A stretch of DNA of 64,000 nucleotides from Brevibacillus daliensis (GCF_021245735.1 NZ_JAJISB010000030.1:1-64000); one strand, 5' to 3'. Numbered from the stretch's first letter, positions 52,624 to 61,481 are shown. Notes: generated by a model not told the origin, from the sequence alone. Translations and numbers: made by a program.

Positions 52624-53067
52624 TTGATATTAAACACACGACCGACCCTTACATTAGAAGCAGCTCAAATTATGATGGATGGAGCATGTCAGAAAGCAAA
52701 AGATTTAGGAATTACGATTAATGTAGCGATAACAGATCAAGGTGCTAATTTACTTGCTTTTGCCAGAATGGATGATGCCCCCTTGCTAAGCTCAGAAATC
52801 GCTCAAAACAAGGCATATACCGCAGCCAGCTTTGGATTACCTACCCATGAATGGTATCCCATGATTCAGTCAGAACCTGCTCTTTTACACGGGATTGTTC
52901 ATACAAATCGTCTAGTTGTTTTTGGTGGGGGTATACCTGTAGTTCACGAAAATCATTTAATCGGGGGAATTGGGGTATCTGGAGGTTCGGCCGAACAAGA
53001 TGTTACGTGTGCTGAAGCTGGTGTTCATGCCTTATACTCCAAGCTTAATAAAACGACTATCTTGTAG
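52624..53067 (+). CDS. GlcG/HbpS-family protein (DUF336)
   Basis: A 147-residue alpha/beta protein of the HbpS/GlcG/PduO-C family: LEAAQIMMDGACQKAKDLGI, ARMDDAPLLSSEIAQNKAYTAASF and GGIPVVHENHLIGGIGVSGG. Relatives bind heme or act as small partners in catabolic loci. The function here is unknown. Likely start TTG with AAGGGGGG eight bases upstream. An ATG six codons before (52606) has no spaced ribosome site. It follows the dioxygenase with almost no gap. Confidence 0.85.
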   Translation: MILNTRPTLTLEAAQIMMDGACQKAKDLGITINVAITDQGANLLAFARMDDAPLLSSEIAQNKAYTAASFGLPTHEWYPMIQSEPALLHGIVHTNRLVVFGGGIPVVHENHLIGGIGVSGGSAEQDVTCAEAGVHALYSKLNKTTIL

Positions 53068-53103
53068 GAAATGTTGTAATAACATTGATAGGAGGCCTAT
53101 TAA

Positions 53104-54204
53104 ATGGAGATTGCCGTGTTAGGTGGAAGTAATGGGGCGTATGCTGCAGCAACTGATTTGACTGAAAAAGGACATCAAGTTCGACTGTGGCGAAGGGATA
53201 CAGAGGCATTTGGGCCAGTCTTATCAAACCGTGTCATCAAGATAAAAGATGTACGTGGAGTGCGTGAAATTAGTATTTCTTGTGTAAGTGGAGATCTTGA
53301 AACAGTCGTAACAGGTGCACAATTAATTGTAATTCCCTTGCCTGCTTTTGCTCAGGAATCAGTGGCAAAACAGCTTGCTCCCTATCTACAGAATGATCAA
53401 GTTATTTTCCTTCCACCAGGTTCTTTTGGTAGTTACATCATGTACAAAACGATCCGTAATCACGGTTGCGAAGCAAATATAAGTATTGCGGAGACAGGTA
53501 CTCTGCCTTATTTGGCTAGAAAACATGATATTGATACGGTTTCTATTTCTGGAAGAGCTACCAGGTTACCAACAGGTGTATTACCAGCAGATAACTCATT
53601 ACATGCCCTGGCAATTCTTCAGGCGGCATATCCCTCAATCGAACCCATCCAAGATGCATTGGATGGAGCACTTATGAACGCAGGCCCTATCATTCATCCC
53701 CCTCTTATTTTGATGAATGCAGGTCCTATCCAACATTTCGAGCGTTGGGATATACACAATGAAGGTACTCAACCTTGGATTCGCAGTGTTCATGATGCGC
53801 TAGATGCAGAGCGAATTGCATTGCGAGAAGCACTTGGATACTTTGCTCCACATTATCCGCTCGCTGATCATTACAACACCTCAGAAGGTGAGGAATGGAT
53901 GTACGGTTTAGCTGCCCATGAAAAATTGGTTGATAGTGCTGATTGGCATGAACCTCTTGATTTGATAACACATCGCTACATGCGAGAAGACATTGCCTGT
54001 GGGCTTGCTTTTCTTGTATCACTAGCTGAATGGGCAGGTATTAAAGTACCAGTTGCAAGCGGTTTACTAGCAATTGCCTCTAGTATTGTAAGAGAGGACC
54101 TTCGTCTAACAGGACGTACAATTGAGAATTGTGGACTCGCAAACTTCTCTATAACTGATTTGAAGCAATTATTGAAATCGGGAGAGCTGAGGAAAAAAGT
54201 ATGA
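53104..54204 (+). CDS. NAD/NADP octopine/nopaline dehydrogenase-family protein
   Basis: A 366-residue dehydrogenase. The Rossmann fold is at the N-terminus, with GGSNGA in place of the classic GxGxxG, then the octopine-dehydrogenase C-terminal domain (NAGPIIHPPLILMNAGPI, later LDLITHRYMREDIACGLA). Members reduce imines of amino acids with keto acids or oxidise such opines. The sequence GALMNAGPIIHPP is the family core. AGGAGG precedes the ATG. It overlaps the next dehydrogenase gene by four bases. Confidence 0.85.
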   Translation: MEIAVLGGSNGAYAAATDLTEKGHQVRLWRRDTEAFGPVLSNRVIKIKDVRGVREISISCVSGDLETVVTGAQLIVIPLPAFAQESVAKQLAPYLQNDQVIFLPPGSFGSYIMYKTIRNHGCEANISIAETGTLPYLARKHDIDTVSISGRATRLPTGVLPADNSLHALAILQAAYPSIEPIQDALDGALMNAGPIIHPPLILMNAGPIQHFERWDIHNEGTQPWIRSVHDALDAERIALREALGYFAPHYPLADHYNTSEGEEWMYGLAAHEKLVDSADWHEPLDLITHRYMREDIACGLAFLVSLAEWAGIKVPVASGLLAIASSIVREDLRLTGRTIENCGLANFSITDLKQLLKSGELRKKV

Positions 54205-55193
54205 ATGATCAAGGTGCTGGAACAGTTGGAATTGTAGGTGCAGGTCGTATGGGCATTGGTATGGCTACTTCGTTTGCTCTTGCGGGTTACCGCGTGGTGC
54301 TTATTGATGCCAAACAGCGGGAAAAAACAGAGACAGAGATTTTTCAACTGAACACGAAGATGGAGTTACACAAAACGTTTAAGCTGCTTGTCCAGTTACA
54401 GATAGTAGAAGAAGATTATCTTGATACTTTATCTAAAGGTGTGAGCTTGTTTACGGTAGAAGAAATATCTGAGGCACTTAGGGATGTATTTGTTGTATTT
54501 GAAGCTGTTCCAGAAGTGCTGAAAGCAAAAGAAGATGCATTTTTACGAATTTGCGATGCCATTTCAGATGATGTTTTACTTGCTTCTACGACCTCTTCCT
54601 TTTCAGTAAACATGTTATCTACCTATGTCAGAAGTCCAGGCCGATTTATGAATACTCACTGGCTCAACCCTGCTTTTCTAAATCCACTTGTAGAAGTTAG
54701 TCCAGGTGAACATACTACTGATTTATGTTTGGAAAAAATGATACAACTTCTGAAAACTACTAAGAAGTATCCAGTTCGCTGTAGTGCTTCTCCAGGCTTT
54801 ATTGTTCCACGAATTCAGGCACTAGCTATGAATGAAGCCGCCAGGATGGTTGAAGAAGGAGTAGCTTCTGCAAAAGAGATTGACGAAGCTATACGTATCG
54901 GTTTTGGATTCCGTTTTGCCGTCTTGGGATTGTTAGAATTTATCGATTGGGGAGGCGGAGATACCCTTTTTCGGGCAAGCAAGTATTTAGAAACAGAATT
55001 AAAAGAAGAACGTTTTGCACCGCCAACTTCGGTTGAAACGAATATGCGCGAAGGACGAATTGGTTTGAAAACCGGCGTTGGATATTACGATTATGAGCAT
55101 GTTGATGTGGATGAATATCAATTCAAAATACTCCAAAAATATGTCGATTTAGCAAAACATCTAGGATATTTATCAAAATCAATAAAAGTTTAA
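54201..55193 (+). CDS. 3-hydroxyacyl-CoA dehydrogenase-like protein
   Basis: A 330-residue NAD-dependent dehydrogenase. GIVGAGRMGIGMATSFALAGY is the dinucleotide loop, STTSSFSVNML and MNTHWLNPAFLNPLVEVSPG match the active-site region of the 3HCDH/lambda-crystallin/carnitine-dehydrogenase group (His in NTHWLNP), and GLKTGVGYYDY is the C-terminal motif. It would oxidise a 3-hydroxy acid or its CoA ester. It is translationally coupled to the preceding dehydrogenase. Confidence 0.87.
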   Translation: MNDQGAGTVGIVGAGRMGIGMATSFALAGYRVVLIDAKQREKTETEIFQLNTKMELHKTFKLLVQLQIVEEDYLDTLSKGVSLFTVEEISEALRDVFVVFEAVPEVLKAKEDAFLRICDAISDDVLLASTTSSFSVNMLSTYVRSPGRFMNTHWLNPAFLNPLVEVSPGEHTTDLCLEKMIQLLKTTKKYPVRCSASPGFIVPRIQALAMNEAARMVEEGVASAKEIDEAIRIGFGFRFAVLGLLEFIDWGGGDTLFRASKYLETELKEERFAPPTSVETNMREGRIGLKTGVGYYDYEHVDVDEYQFKILQKYVDLAKHLGYLSKSIKV

Positions 55194-55232
55194 TAATTCG
55201 TAATTTTCTTGATAAGAGGAGGGGAATCCTTG

Positions 55233-56561
55233 ATGAGTACAACAAAGGTAGATCAAATAAATCAAAAGAAAATAGGTAGAAAGGCCGCTGTCGCTGCAAC
55301 TGTGGGCTCAGTAATTGAGTGGTATGACTTTTTCCTGTACGGAATGGCAGCAGCACTGGTATTTCCAAAGCTTTTTTTTGCAGAAAGTGACCCATTCATT
55401 GCTACCTTGCAATCATTTGGTACTTTTGCAGTAGGTTTTTTGGCAAGACCAGTAGGCGCAGCCATTTTTGGTCACTATGGAGATCGATTAGGCAGAAAAG
55501 CAGCGCTTGTCATTACGCTATTTTTGATGGGACTAAGCAGCTTAGCAATAGGCTTGTTACCAACTTATGCAACCATAGGAGTCTGGGCACCCACGATATT
55601 AATACTCTTACGTTTTATCCAAGGAATTGGTGTTGGTGGAGAGTGGGGAGGAGCCGTACTCCTATCAATGGAGTGGGGTAACAAAAAGAATCAGGCATTA
55701 ATGGCAGCATGGCCACAAATGGGTGTTTCTTCAGGCATGTTACTCTCTTCTCTTATGGTTGCTCTGTTTATGTTTTTATCAGGTGAGGCCTTTTTTACAT
55801 GGGGCTGGCGAATTCCATTTATCTTGAGCTTTGTACTACTTATTGCTGGATACTTTATTCGTATGACAATTCCTGAAACCCCCTCTTATCAAAAGGTACT
55901 TGAAAATAAATTAGTTGTGAAAAATCCGGTTTTAGAAGTATTAAAGAAATATCGGAAACAAGTGGCATTAACCGCAGTGGTTCGACTATCTGAAAATGGT
56001 CCGTTTTATATCTACACGGTATTAATCATGACAATCGGTGTGCAAATGCTAAATATTGATAAGCAATTATTGGTAAATGCTAACACAATCGGTGCAATAG
56101 TAATGATGATTTGTATACCTACCTTTGGATATCTAGCTGATAAATATGGTACTAACAAAATGTATATGATCGGTGTATTAGCTACTGTCCTCTGGGCATT
56201 TCCATACATGGGATTAGTAAGTACTGGTCAATTGAATCTGGTTATCCTTGCGACAGTTCTGTCAATGATTCCACATAGTATGCAAGTGGGACCCCAAGGA
56301 GCAATGGTTGCAAAAGTATTCCCTGCACATTTACGATATAGCGGATTATCACTCGGTTCACAGTTTGGAGCAATTATCGCTGGTGGTGCGGCACCGTTAG
56401 TGTGTACGTATTTGTTATACAAATTCAATTCGTTGTACGCAGTTAGCTTTTACATTTTATTTTTAGCGACGTGTACTTTTACTGCTACAGTAATGCTGAG
56501 AAGGTATGATGAGATAGCTGATAATCCGTCAGATATTACTCAGACCGTGGAAGCGCAATGA
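55233..56561 (+). CDS. MFS transporter (metabolite:H+ symporter type)
   Basis: A 442-residue importer with 12 hydrophobic segments. SVIEWYDFFLYGMAAALVFPKLFF and GHYGDRLGRKAALVITLFLMG are hallmarks of the MHS branch (shikimate, proline/betaine, alpha-ketoglutarate and aromatic acid carriers). It probably brings the pathway substrate into the cell. AGAGGAGGGG fixes the ATG; the two TTG codons before are less likely. It overlaps the ferredoxin gene by four bases. Confidence 0.9.
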   Translation: MSTTKVDQINQKKIGRKAAVAATVGSVIEWYDFFLYGMAAALVFPKLFFAESDPFIATLQSFGTFAVGFLARPVGAAIFGHYGDRLGRKAALVITLFLMGLSSLAIGLLPTYATIGVWAPTILILLRFIQGIGVGGEWGGAVLLSMEWGNKKNQALMAAWPQMGVSSGMLLSSLMVALFMFLSGEAFFTWGWRIPFILSFVLLIAGYFIRMTIPETPSYQKVLENKLVVKNPVLEVLKKYRKQVALTAVVRLSENGPFYIYTVLIMTIGVQMLNIDKQLLVNANTIGAIVMMICIPTFGYLADKYGTNKMYMIGVLATVLWAFPYMGLVSTGQLNLVILATVLSMIPHSMQVGPQGAMVAKVFPAHLRYSGLSLGSQFGAIIAGGAAPLVCTYLLYKFNSLYAVSFYILFLATCTFTATVMLRRYDEIADNPSDITQTVEAQ

Positions 56562-56869
56562 GTGTGGACACTGTTTCTTTAGAACCAATTCATATGTTTT
56601 TGATTCGAAAAGTAGATGGATTATCAGAGAAACAATTTTATTGTGCATCGGGAGTGGACTTGTTAACAGCTGCAAGGCAGCATGGAGTAATAATCCCGAC
56701 CGGCTGTCGAAGTGGAGGTTGCGGGATGTGCAAGATTCAGGTTATCCAAGGCAACTTTACTTTGGGAACCTCATCTTATGCGGTTTTACCAAAAGAAGAA
56801 CGAGAAGAAGGTTACGGACTTGCATGTAAAATCTATCCCAAAAGTGATATTAATTTTTTGAGTAAGTAA
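56558..56869 (+). CDS. Plant-type 2Fe-2S ferredoxin
   Basis: A 103-residue ferredoxin with Cys50, Cys55, Cys58 (GCRSGGCGMCK) and Cys90 (GLACKIYP), the C-X4-C-X2-C-Xn-C pattern of chloroplast-type clusters. It is similar to ferredoxins that feed ring hydroxylases or reactivate extradiol dioxygenases (XylT-like). No reductase domain is attached, so a reductase must come from elsewhere. It is the last gene of the first catabolic operon. Confidence 0.9.
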   Translation: MSVDTVSLEPIHMFLIRKVDGLSEKQFYCASGVDLLTAARQHGVIIPTGCRSGGCGMCKIQVIQGNFTLGTSSYAVLPKEEREEGYGLACKIYPKSDINFLSK

Positions 56870-56923
56870 ATATTTTATCCGATGTTTTACACAACACAAG
56901 GGGCTTTTTGGTAGGAACCCCTC

Positions 56924-56954
56924 AGGCTACTGAGAAACCTCAGCAGCCTTTTTT
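56924..56954 (+). terminator. Terminator of the first catabolic operon
   Basis: AGGCT-A-CTGAG pairs with CTCAG-C-AGCCT (one mismatch), loop AAAC, followed by six T. Confidence 0.85.
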
Positions 56955-57110
56955 GCTGTATCAGAAAGTATAAACTTCGAAGGCTCATTTCCTGATACGC
57001 ATGAAAAACATCCTCTAAGGAAGAACCAGCTTCTCTTTTCACACGGAGCGGATAGTCTATCCTCATATGGGGCGAAGACTCTAGCGAAGGGTGAAAAGAG
57101 AAGCTGGTAT
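56955..57110. repeat. Structured repeat (family B copy 2, with a family A block)
   Basis: The block 56966-57040 (GTATAAACTTC ... CATGAAAAACATCC ... AAGAACCAGCTTCT) is shared with the element at 12338-12650. ACCAGCTTCTCTTTTCAC (57025-57042) pairs perfectly over 18 bp with 57091-57108, and the 48-base loop carries GGAGCGGATAG and GGCGAAGACTCTAGCGAAG, shared with 35425-35510. The rest of the gap to 57305 has no supported gene. Confidence 0.7.
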
Positions 57111-57305
57111 TCTCGCAGATAGCAGGAAGAAAACGATCTTTTTTTAGTGCTTATAGCATGGAAACAGTGGAAGAAGCGGAAGAATCCTCGGACAAAAGGA
57201 AAAAGGCTTATAGCCTTGGGATACCAAGAGCAAAAGCCTCTGAAAGGGGAAATTCTCGAAAGCGAATTGCAAACAGTCCTAATCGTTGCAGATCTGTTGT
57301 GATTA

Positions 57306-58046
57306 CTATAGGTCACATTGCCTGGAAATATTCATCGCATTAGACATTACGATAGATGTGCGAATGGACAATCGTTCCGTATTCATGCGGAATTCTGGTC
57401 CTGTCACACTGATTGCACAGACTACATTACCCATATAATCTCGAATGGGAGCTGCGATACAAAACAAGCCCTCTTCAAATTCTTCATTATCAATGGCATA
57501 CCCCTGTTTTCTGATTTGAGTTAACTCTTGTATTAGTTTTTCACGTGTGTGAATCGTGTTATCGGTACGTTTCGTCATACCTTTCGTAATTACTTTATCA
57601 ATAAAACTTTTGGATTGAAATGCTAACAATGCTTTACCTAAGCCTGTGCAATACAAAGGTTGTCTGGTTCCAATACCAGTTGCAATATTAATAGGCTTGT
57701 TCGGTTCTTTTTTAATTAAATAGCTTACTTCTTCATTCTCGATAATAGCAAGATGAACAATTTCATTGGTTCGTTTTACAAGATTATCAATGATTGGAGT
57801 TGCCATAAAGAAAGATTTGTACTGTTCATGTACCATCTCTCCCCAGGATAGTAATTTTGTCCCTAAGCGATATTTTCGATTTGGCGTTCGTACCAAAACC
57901 CCTTCATTATACATGGTAAGAACGATGTGGTGAACCGTGCTGCGATTCTTGCCGAGGATTGCGGCGAATTCTGATATTCCTAGTTCTTGGGTTTTATGAG
58001 AAAAACATTTAATCACTTTAAAGGCAGTATGAATGCTACTAATCAT
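57306..58046 (-). CDS. IclR-family transcriptional regulator
   Basis: A 246-residue regulator with an N-terminal winged HTH (LGISEFAAILGKNRSTVHHIVLTMYNEG) and a C-terminal effector-binding domain (GTRQPLYCTGLGKALLAF and EEFEEGLFCIAAPIRD, both typical of IclR). IclR proteins often control aromatic-acid catabolism as activators or repressors. It is divergent from the Rieske operon and lies between the two operons sharing the TTTCA-N5-TGAAA palindrome, so it is the likely regulator of both. AGGTGTG-type ribosome site with GGAGG before the ATG. Confidence 0.9.
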   Translation of the reverse strand: MISSIHTAFKVIKCFSHKTQELGISEFAAILGKNRSTVHHIVLTMYNEGVLVRTPNRKYRLGTKLLSWGEMVHEQYKSFFMATPIIDNLVKRTNEIVHLAIIENEEVSYLIKKEPNKPINIATGIGTRQPLYCTGLGKALLAFQSKSFIDKVITKGMTKRTDNTIHTREKLIQELTQIRKQGYAIDNEEFEEGLFCIAAPIRDYMGNVVCAISVTGPEFRMNTERLSIRTSIVMSNAMNISRQCDL

Positions 58047-58123
58047 GACACACCTCCACTTGGTTCACATTATAGGATTTAATAATGCAAAAAATCAATA
58101 TATAAAACTAAATATTTTAAAAA

Positions 58124-58138
58124 TTTCAAATAGTGAAA
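58124..58138. promoter_or_regulatory. Palindrome TTTCA-N5-TGAAA, candidate IclR operator 2
   Basis: TTTCAAATAGTGAAA lies midway in the divergent iclR/Rieske intergenic region, 12 bases upstream of the predicted -35 of the Rieske operon. It has the same arms as the site at 50999. Confidence 0.6.
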
Positions 58139-58150
58139 CAACCATATTTT

Positions 58151-58178
58151 TTGTTCTCTTTATTTTCATTACGATAAT
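58151..58178 (+). promoter_or_regulatory. Predicted promoter of the Rieske operon
   Basis: TTGTTC (58151-58156), a 16-base spacer and GATAAT (58173-58178), 36 bases before the ATG. Weak boxes fit a promoter that needs activation. Confidence 0.5.
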
Positions 58179-58213
58179 GATAAGTTCAAAAAACAGAAGT
58201 GAGGAGTGATATT

Positions 58214-59494
58214 ATGCTTCGGCACGAAGATAACGTACTAATTACCCACACTAATCCGGGAACACCGATGGGAGATTTGTTCAGGTACTACTGGATACCC
58301 TGTGTAGGATCAGAAGAACTGGTTGCAGATGGGAAACCGTTGCAACTGAAATTGTTAGGGGAAGATTTGGTCGCTTTCCGAGATTCAGAAGGTAAAGTAG
58401 GATTGGTAGATGAGCGTTGTCCACATCGCGGAACCTCCCTTGCTTTTGGTATTAATGCTGGATGTGGGCTCACGTGTATGTATCATGGATGGAAATTTGA
58501 TGTAAATGGAGATTGTATAGACTTACCCTCTGAGCCAGAAAGCAGTGGGTTTAGAAATAGTATTCGGTTAAAATCGTATCCGACACATGAGGCAAATGGA
58601 ATTATATGGGCGTATATGGGACCAGCTGAGAAACAGCCACCCGTTCCTGATTTCTACTGGATGAATCTTCCGGAAGAGAACGTTATGGCAGAACGAGTAT
58701 GGCAAGATTGCAATTATCTGCAGGTCATGGAAAATGATGTAGACTATGTTCACGCCGCATTTTTACATAAAGCTCACAATACACAAAGTGTTGAAGAAGG
58801 AGTTCTCTCCAGTGATTTAGGGATAGATCCAAACCATCCACTTGTAAAAAATCCACCCGTTAAACAGGCAGTGGAGTCAACCAATTACGGGAAGCGTTAC
58901 ATTGGTGTAGGAAAAGCAGACGAAACAACACATGCTTTTATGGAGATTCATTATATCTTTCCGTTCTATACCTATCCGCCACGTTTCGAAGGTGAAGATG
59001 GCATGTGGCATGCATTTATCCCTCGGGATGATCACAGTACTTGGAGCTGGGATGTTCAATTTTCTCATCGAAAGCCAATTAACAGGCAAGCCCAACATGA
59101 TCGTAGAGGACTTAACCTTGATAAGGATTTACGCAAGTTACGTAATTTGAGCAATTCCTACGAACAAGATCGTAGTTTAATGATTGATGGAAACTTCAGT
59201 GGTATAAGAGGTATTGCAAACCAGGACCACGCAGCAACAGAGACAATGGGACCAATTGTAGATCGTTCCAAAGAACATCTTGGAACAAGTGACATGCCCA
59301 TCATTCAAATGCGGCGTATGCTTTTGAATGCTGTAGCAGATTTACAAGAGGGTATCGAGCCACCTCTACTAGACAATTCAACGTTAATGCAGCTTTACAG
59401 TAAGGGAGTATATGCACCAAAAGAGAAGACTTGGAATGAGGCACTCCCGCTTGATGATAAATATGCAATAAAGCAAGGTGCAGGAAAAAGATGA
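58214..59494 (+). CDS. Rieske non-heme iron oxygenase, phthalate-dioxygenase type
   Basis: A 426-residue oxygenase alpha subunit. The Rieske cluster ligands are Cys69, His71, Cys88 and His91 (CPHRG ... CMYHGW). The mononuclear iron site is ENDVDYVHAAFLH with Asn174, bridging Asp177, His180 and His185. The architecture is that of the phthalate/vanillate group (homotrimer, no beta subunit), which hydroxylates rings or removes O- or N-methyl groups. Electron supply could come from the ferredoxin at 56558. GAGGAG fixes the ATG. It overlaps the next gene by four bases. Confidence 0.94.
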   Translation: MLRHEDNVLITHTNPGTPMGDLFRYYWIPCVGSEELVADGKPLQLKLLGEDLVAFRDSEGKVGLVDERCPHRGTSLAFGINAGCGLTCMYHGWKFDVNGDCIDLPSEPESSGFRNSIRLKSYPTHEANGIIWAYMGPAEKQPPVPDFYWMNLPEENVMAERVWQDCNYLQVMENDVDYVHAAFLHKAHNTQSVEEGVLSSDLGIDPNHPLVKNPPVKQAVESTNYGKRYIGVGKADETTHAFMEIHYIFPFYTYPPRFEGEDGMWHAFIPRDDHSTWSWDVQFSHRKPINRQAQHDRRGLNLDKDLRKLRNLSNSYEQDRSLMIDGNFSGIRGIANQDHAATETMGPIVDRSKEHLGTSDMPIIQMRRMLLNAVADLQEGIEPPLLDNSTLMQLYSKGVYAPKEKTWNEALPLDDKYAIKQGAGKR

Positions 59495-60690
59495 ATTACA
59501 AAACGTACGACGGTTATACATCCTTTAATTATTTAGAGAAGAATCTTGATTATAAGCCATTTTCTTTGGCGAAACCGACGAATCGAGTACCTGTTTACGA
59601 CCTGGGCCTTGCAGCAGAAAAAAATGATCTGGTGCAAAATTTGTTTGCAACCTATCCCATCATCTCCATGAGAGATCATGGGTTTATGACACCACGATCT
59701 TCTAAGCAAATGCTGTCTTATTGTAAGCAACCGCATACTTTTTTTCACTATAAGGGCCTCTCAGAATCAGGCGTGGATGCAATATTTGAAAACTTTATGG
59801 ATGGGATTGCAATTCTCACTTCCAAGGCAGGGCTAAAGTGGGACGATGTGATTCTAAATTTAGGGATCAGGCTATGCGATATAGCCAAACAGAATACCAT
59901 TACCATTGCTACTACCGTTGATGATTTGTTACAAGCTAAGAAAAAAAGGAAAGTCGCTCTCCTTCTTTCTCTCGAAGCTGCCGGAATATTGGAAAATGAG
60001 ATAGATCGGGTAGATGTCCTGTATGGTTTTGGTATTCGTTGTATGGGCATTACGTATAACGAGGCGAATACATTGGGGAGTGGGCTTGCGGAGAAACGCG
60101 ATGGCGGGTTAACCAAGTTCGGACACCGTGTCGTTAAAAGAATGAATCAGTTAGGGATGGCGATTGATATTTCTCATTGTGGTGATCAGACCAGTCTGGA
60201 TGTGATTACAAGCAGTTCACAACCTGTATTAATGACACATGCCGGAGCAAGAGAGTTATGGAATACACCTCGGATGAAACCAGATCAGGTCTTGATTGAA
60301 TGCGCCAAAAAAGGTGGAGTGATAGGAGTATGCGCTGCACCTAATACAACAATGTCACGTAAACGGGAAGTTCATACTATTGACTCTGTAATGGAACATG
60401 TGGATTACCTAATAAATCTGGTAGGGGTTGATCATGTTGGACTCGGTCCAGATACCTTTTATGGTGATCATGTAGCATTGCAAAAAGCCTTTGACCAATC
60501 ACTCTCCATTTCTGATTCGCATAGTGGTGAGAGTTTCGTGGAATCGCCATATGTAGAAGGATTGGAGAACCCGACAGAAGCCACTCAAAATATGATTGGT
60601 TGGATGGTGAAGCACGGTTATTCAGAAGAGCATATAGCAAAAATTGCGGGTGGAAATGTAATATGCGCCTTGGGGAAGATATTTGATTAA
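59491..60690 (+). CDS. M19 membrane-dipeptidase-like metallohydrolase
   Basis: A 399-residue TIM-barrel hydrolase of the renal dipeptidase family. LLSLEAAG, MGITYNEANTLGSG, MAIDISHCG (His ligand), MTHAGARELWN (His) and VDHVGLGPD (Asp) are all family motifs. The N-terminal HxD metal motif, normally found as HND or HTD, is not obvious: RDHGFM (near residue 62) stands at that place. There is no signal peptide. Coupling to a Rieske oxygenase gene suggests it cleaves an amide or amino-acid conjugate of the pathway. Confidence 0.82.
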   Translation: MNYKTYDGYTSFNYLEKNLDYKPFSLAKPTNRVPVYDLGLAAEKNDLVQNLFATYPIISMRDHGFMTPRSSKQMLSYCKQPHTFFHYKGLSESGVDAIFENFMDGIAILTSKAGLKWDDVILNLGIRLCDIAKQNTITIATTVDDLLQAKKKRKVALLLSLEAAGILENEIDRVDVLYGFGIRCMGITYNEANTLGSGLAEKRDGGLTKFGHRVVKRMNQLGMAIDISHCGDQTSLDVITSSSQPVLMTHAGARELWNTPRMKPDQVLIECAKKGGVIGVCAAPNTTMSRKREVHTIDSVMEHVDYLINLVGVDHVGLGPDTFYGDHVALQKAFDQSLSISDSHSGESFVESPYVEGLENPTEATQNMIGWMVKHGYSEEHIAKIAGGNVICALGKIFD

Positions 60691-60719
60691 ACCAGATTAG
60701 TTGAGAGGGGGTGTTTGAC

Positions 60720-61481
60720 TTGAATATTGACGGTTACGGCAGAGTGGCAATTGTAACGGGAGCCGCACAAGGACTAGGTCTTAGTATCGCACAAAGGATG
60801 CTTGAGGATGGAAAAAGGGTTGCACTGCTTGATGTGAACGAAGAAAAACTAAATGAATTGAGATTGTCTCCTTTTTTCCAACAAATGAATGAGGCAATGT
60901 ACGTATTCATGAAAGTAGATGTAAGCGACACCGTTGCAATCAAGGATGCGGTCCGTACGATCATGAACCGGTGGAATCGGATTGATATACTAATCAACAA
61001 TGCTGGGATTCGTAGAGAAACATCAATCGAAGATATAACATTGGAAGAATGGAATTTATTGATGAATGTTAACTTGGGTGGAACTTTTTTCTTTTCCCAG
61101 GCGGTGCTTGAAGTAATGAAGGTGCAGCTGTGGGGACGTATCGTGAATATCAGTTCGTTCGGTGGTCAGTTCGGCCCTCTCACCTCTGGCGCTCATTACT
61201 GTGCTTCCAAAGCAGGTCAGTTGGTACTGACAAAAGTGTTTGCTCGTCACCTGGCTGATTACGGAATTACGGTTAATACCGTGGCTCCTGCGGCCATACG
61301 TACTCCAGAGATGGATAACGTAGACCCAGGAAAACTTAAGCATATGATCGCCTCCATCCCAGTTGGAAGAGTGGGAGAGGCTGAGGAAGTAGCACAACTC
61401 GTCTCATATCTTATCTCTGATTCAACAAATTTTGTAACTGGAGCCACGTTTGATATTAATGGTGGATTGTTAATGCGCTAA
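60720..61481 (+). CDS. Short-chain dehydrogenase/reductase
   Basis: A 253-residue classical SDR: TGAAQGLG (NAD(P) loop), NNAGI, catalytic Ser in VNISSFGG, YCASKAG (Tyr and Lys) and a C-terminal TGATFDINGG. In a ring-hydroxylating pathway it could oxidise a cis-diol or an alcohol intermediate. The start is TTG with GAGGGGG eight bases upstream. A GTG three codons earlier overlaps that ribosome site and is less likely. Confidence 0.88.
   Translation: MNIDGYGRVAIVTGAAQGLGLSIAQRMLEDGKRVALLDVNEEKLNELRLSPFFQQMNEAMYVFMKVDVSDTVAIKDAVRTIMNRWNRIDILINNAGIRRETSIEDITLEEWNLLMNVNLGGTFFFSQAVLEVMKVQLWGRIVNISSFGGQFGPLTSGAHYCASKAGQLVLTKVFARHLADYGITVNTVAPAAIRTPEMDNVDPGKLKHMIASIPVGRVGEAEEVAQLVSYLISDSTNFVTGATFDINGGLLMR

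Noticed and set aside
12338-57108. Dispersed repeats as a possible CRISPR array
   Set aside because: Copies are tens of kilobases apart, have inverted ends and no regular spacers; no cas genes are present.
57158-57343. 61-codon frame rich in Glu/Lys/Ser downstream of the structured repeat
   Set aside because: No ribosome site, overlaps the end of iclR on the other strand and has the look of chance coding.
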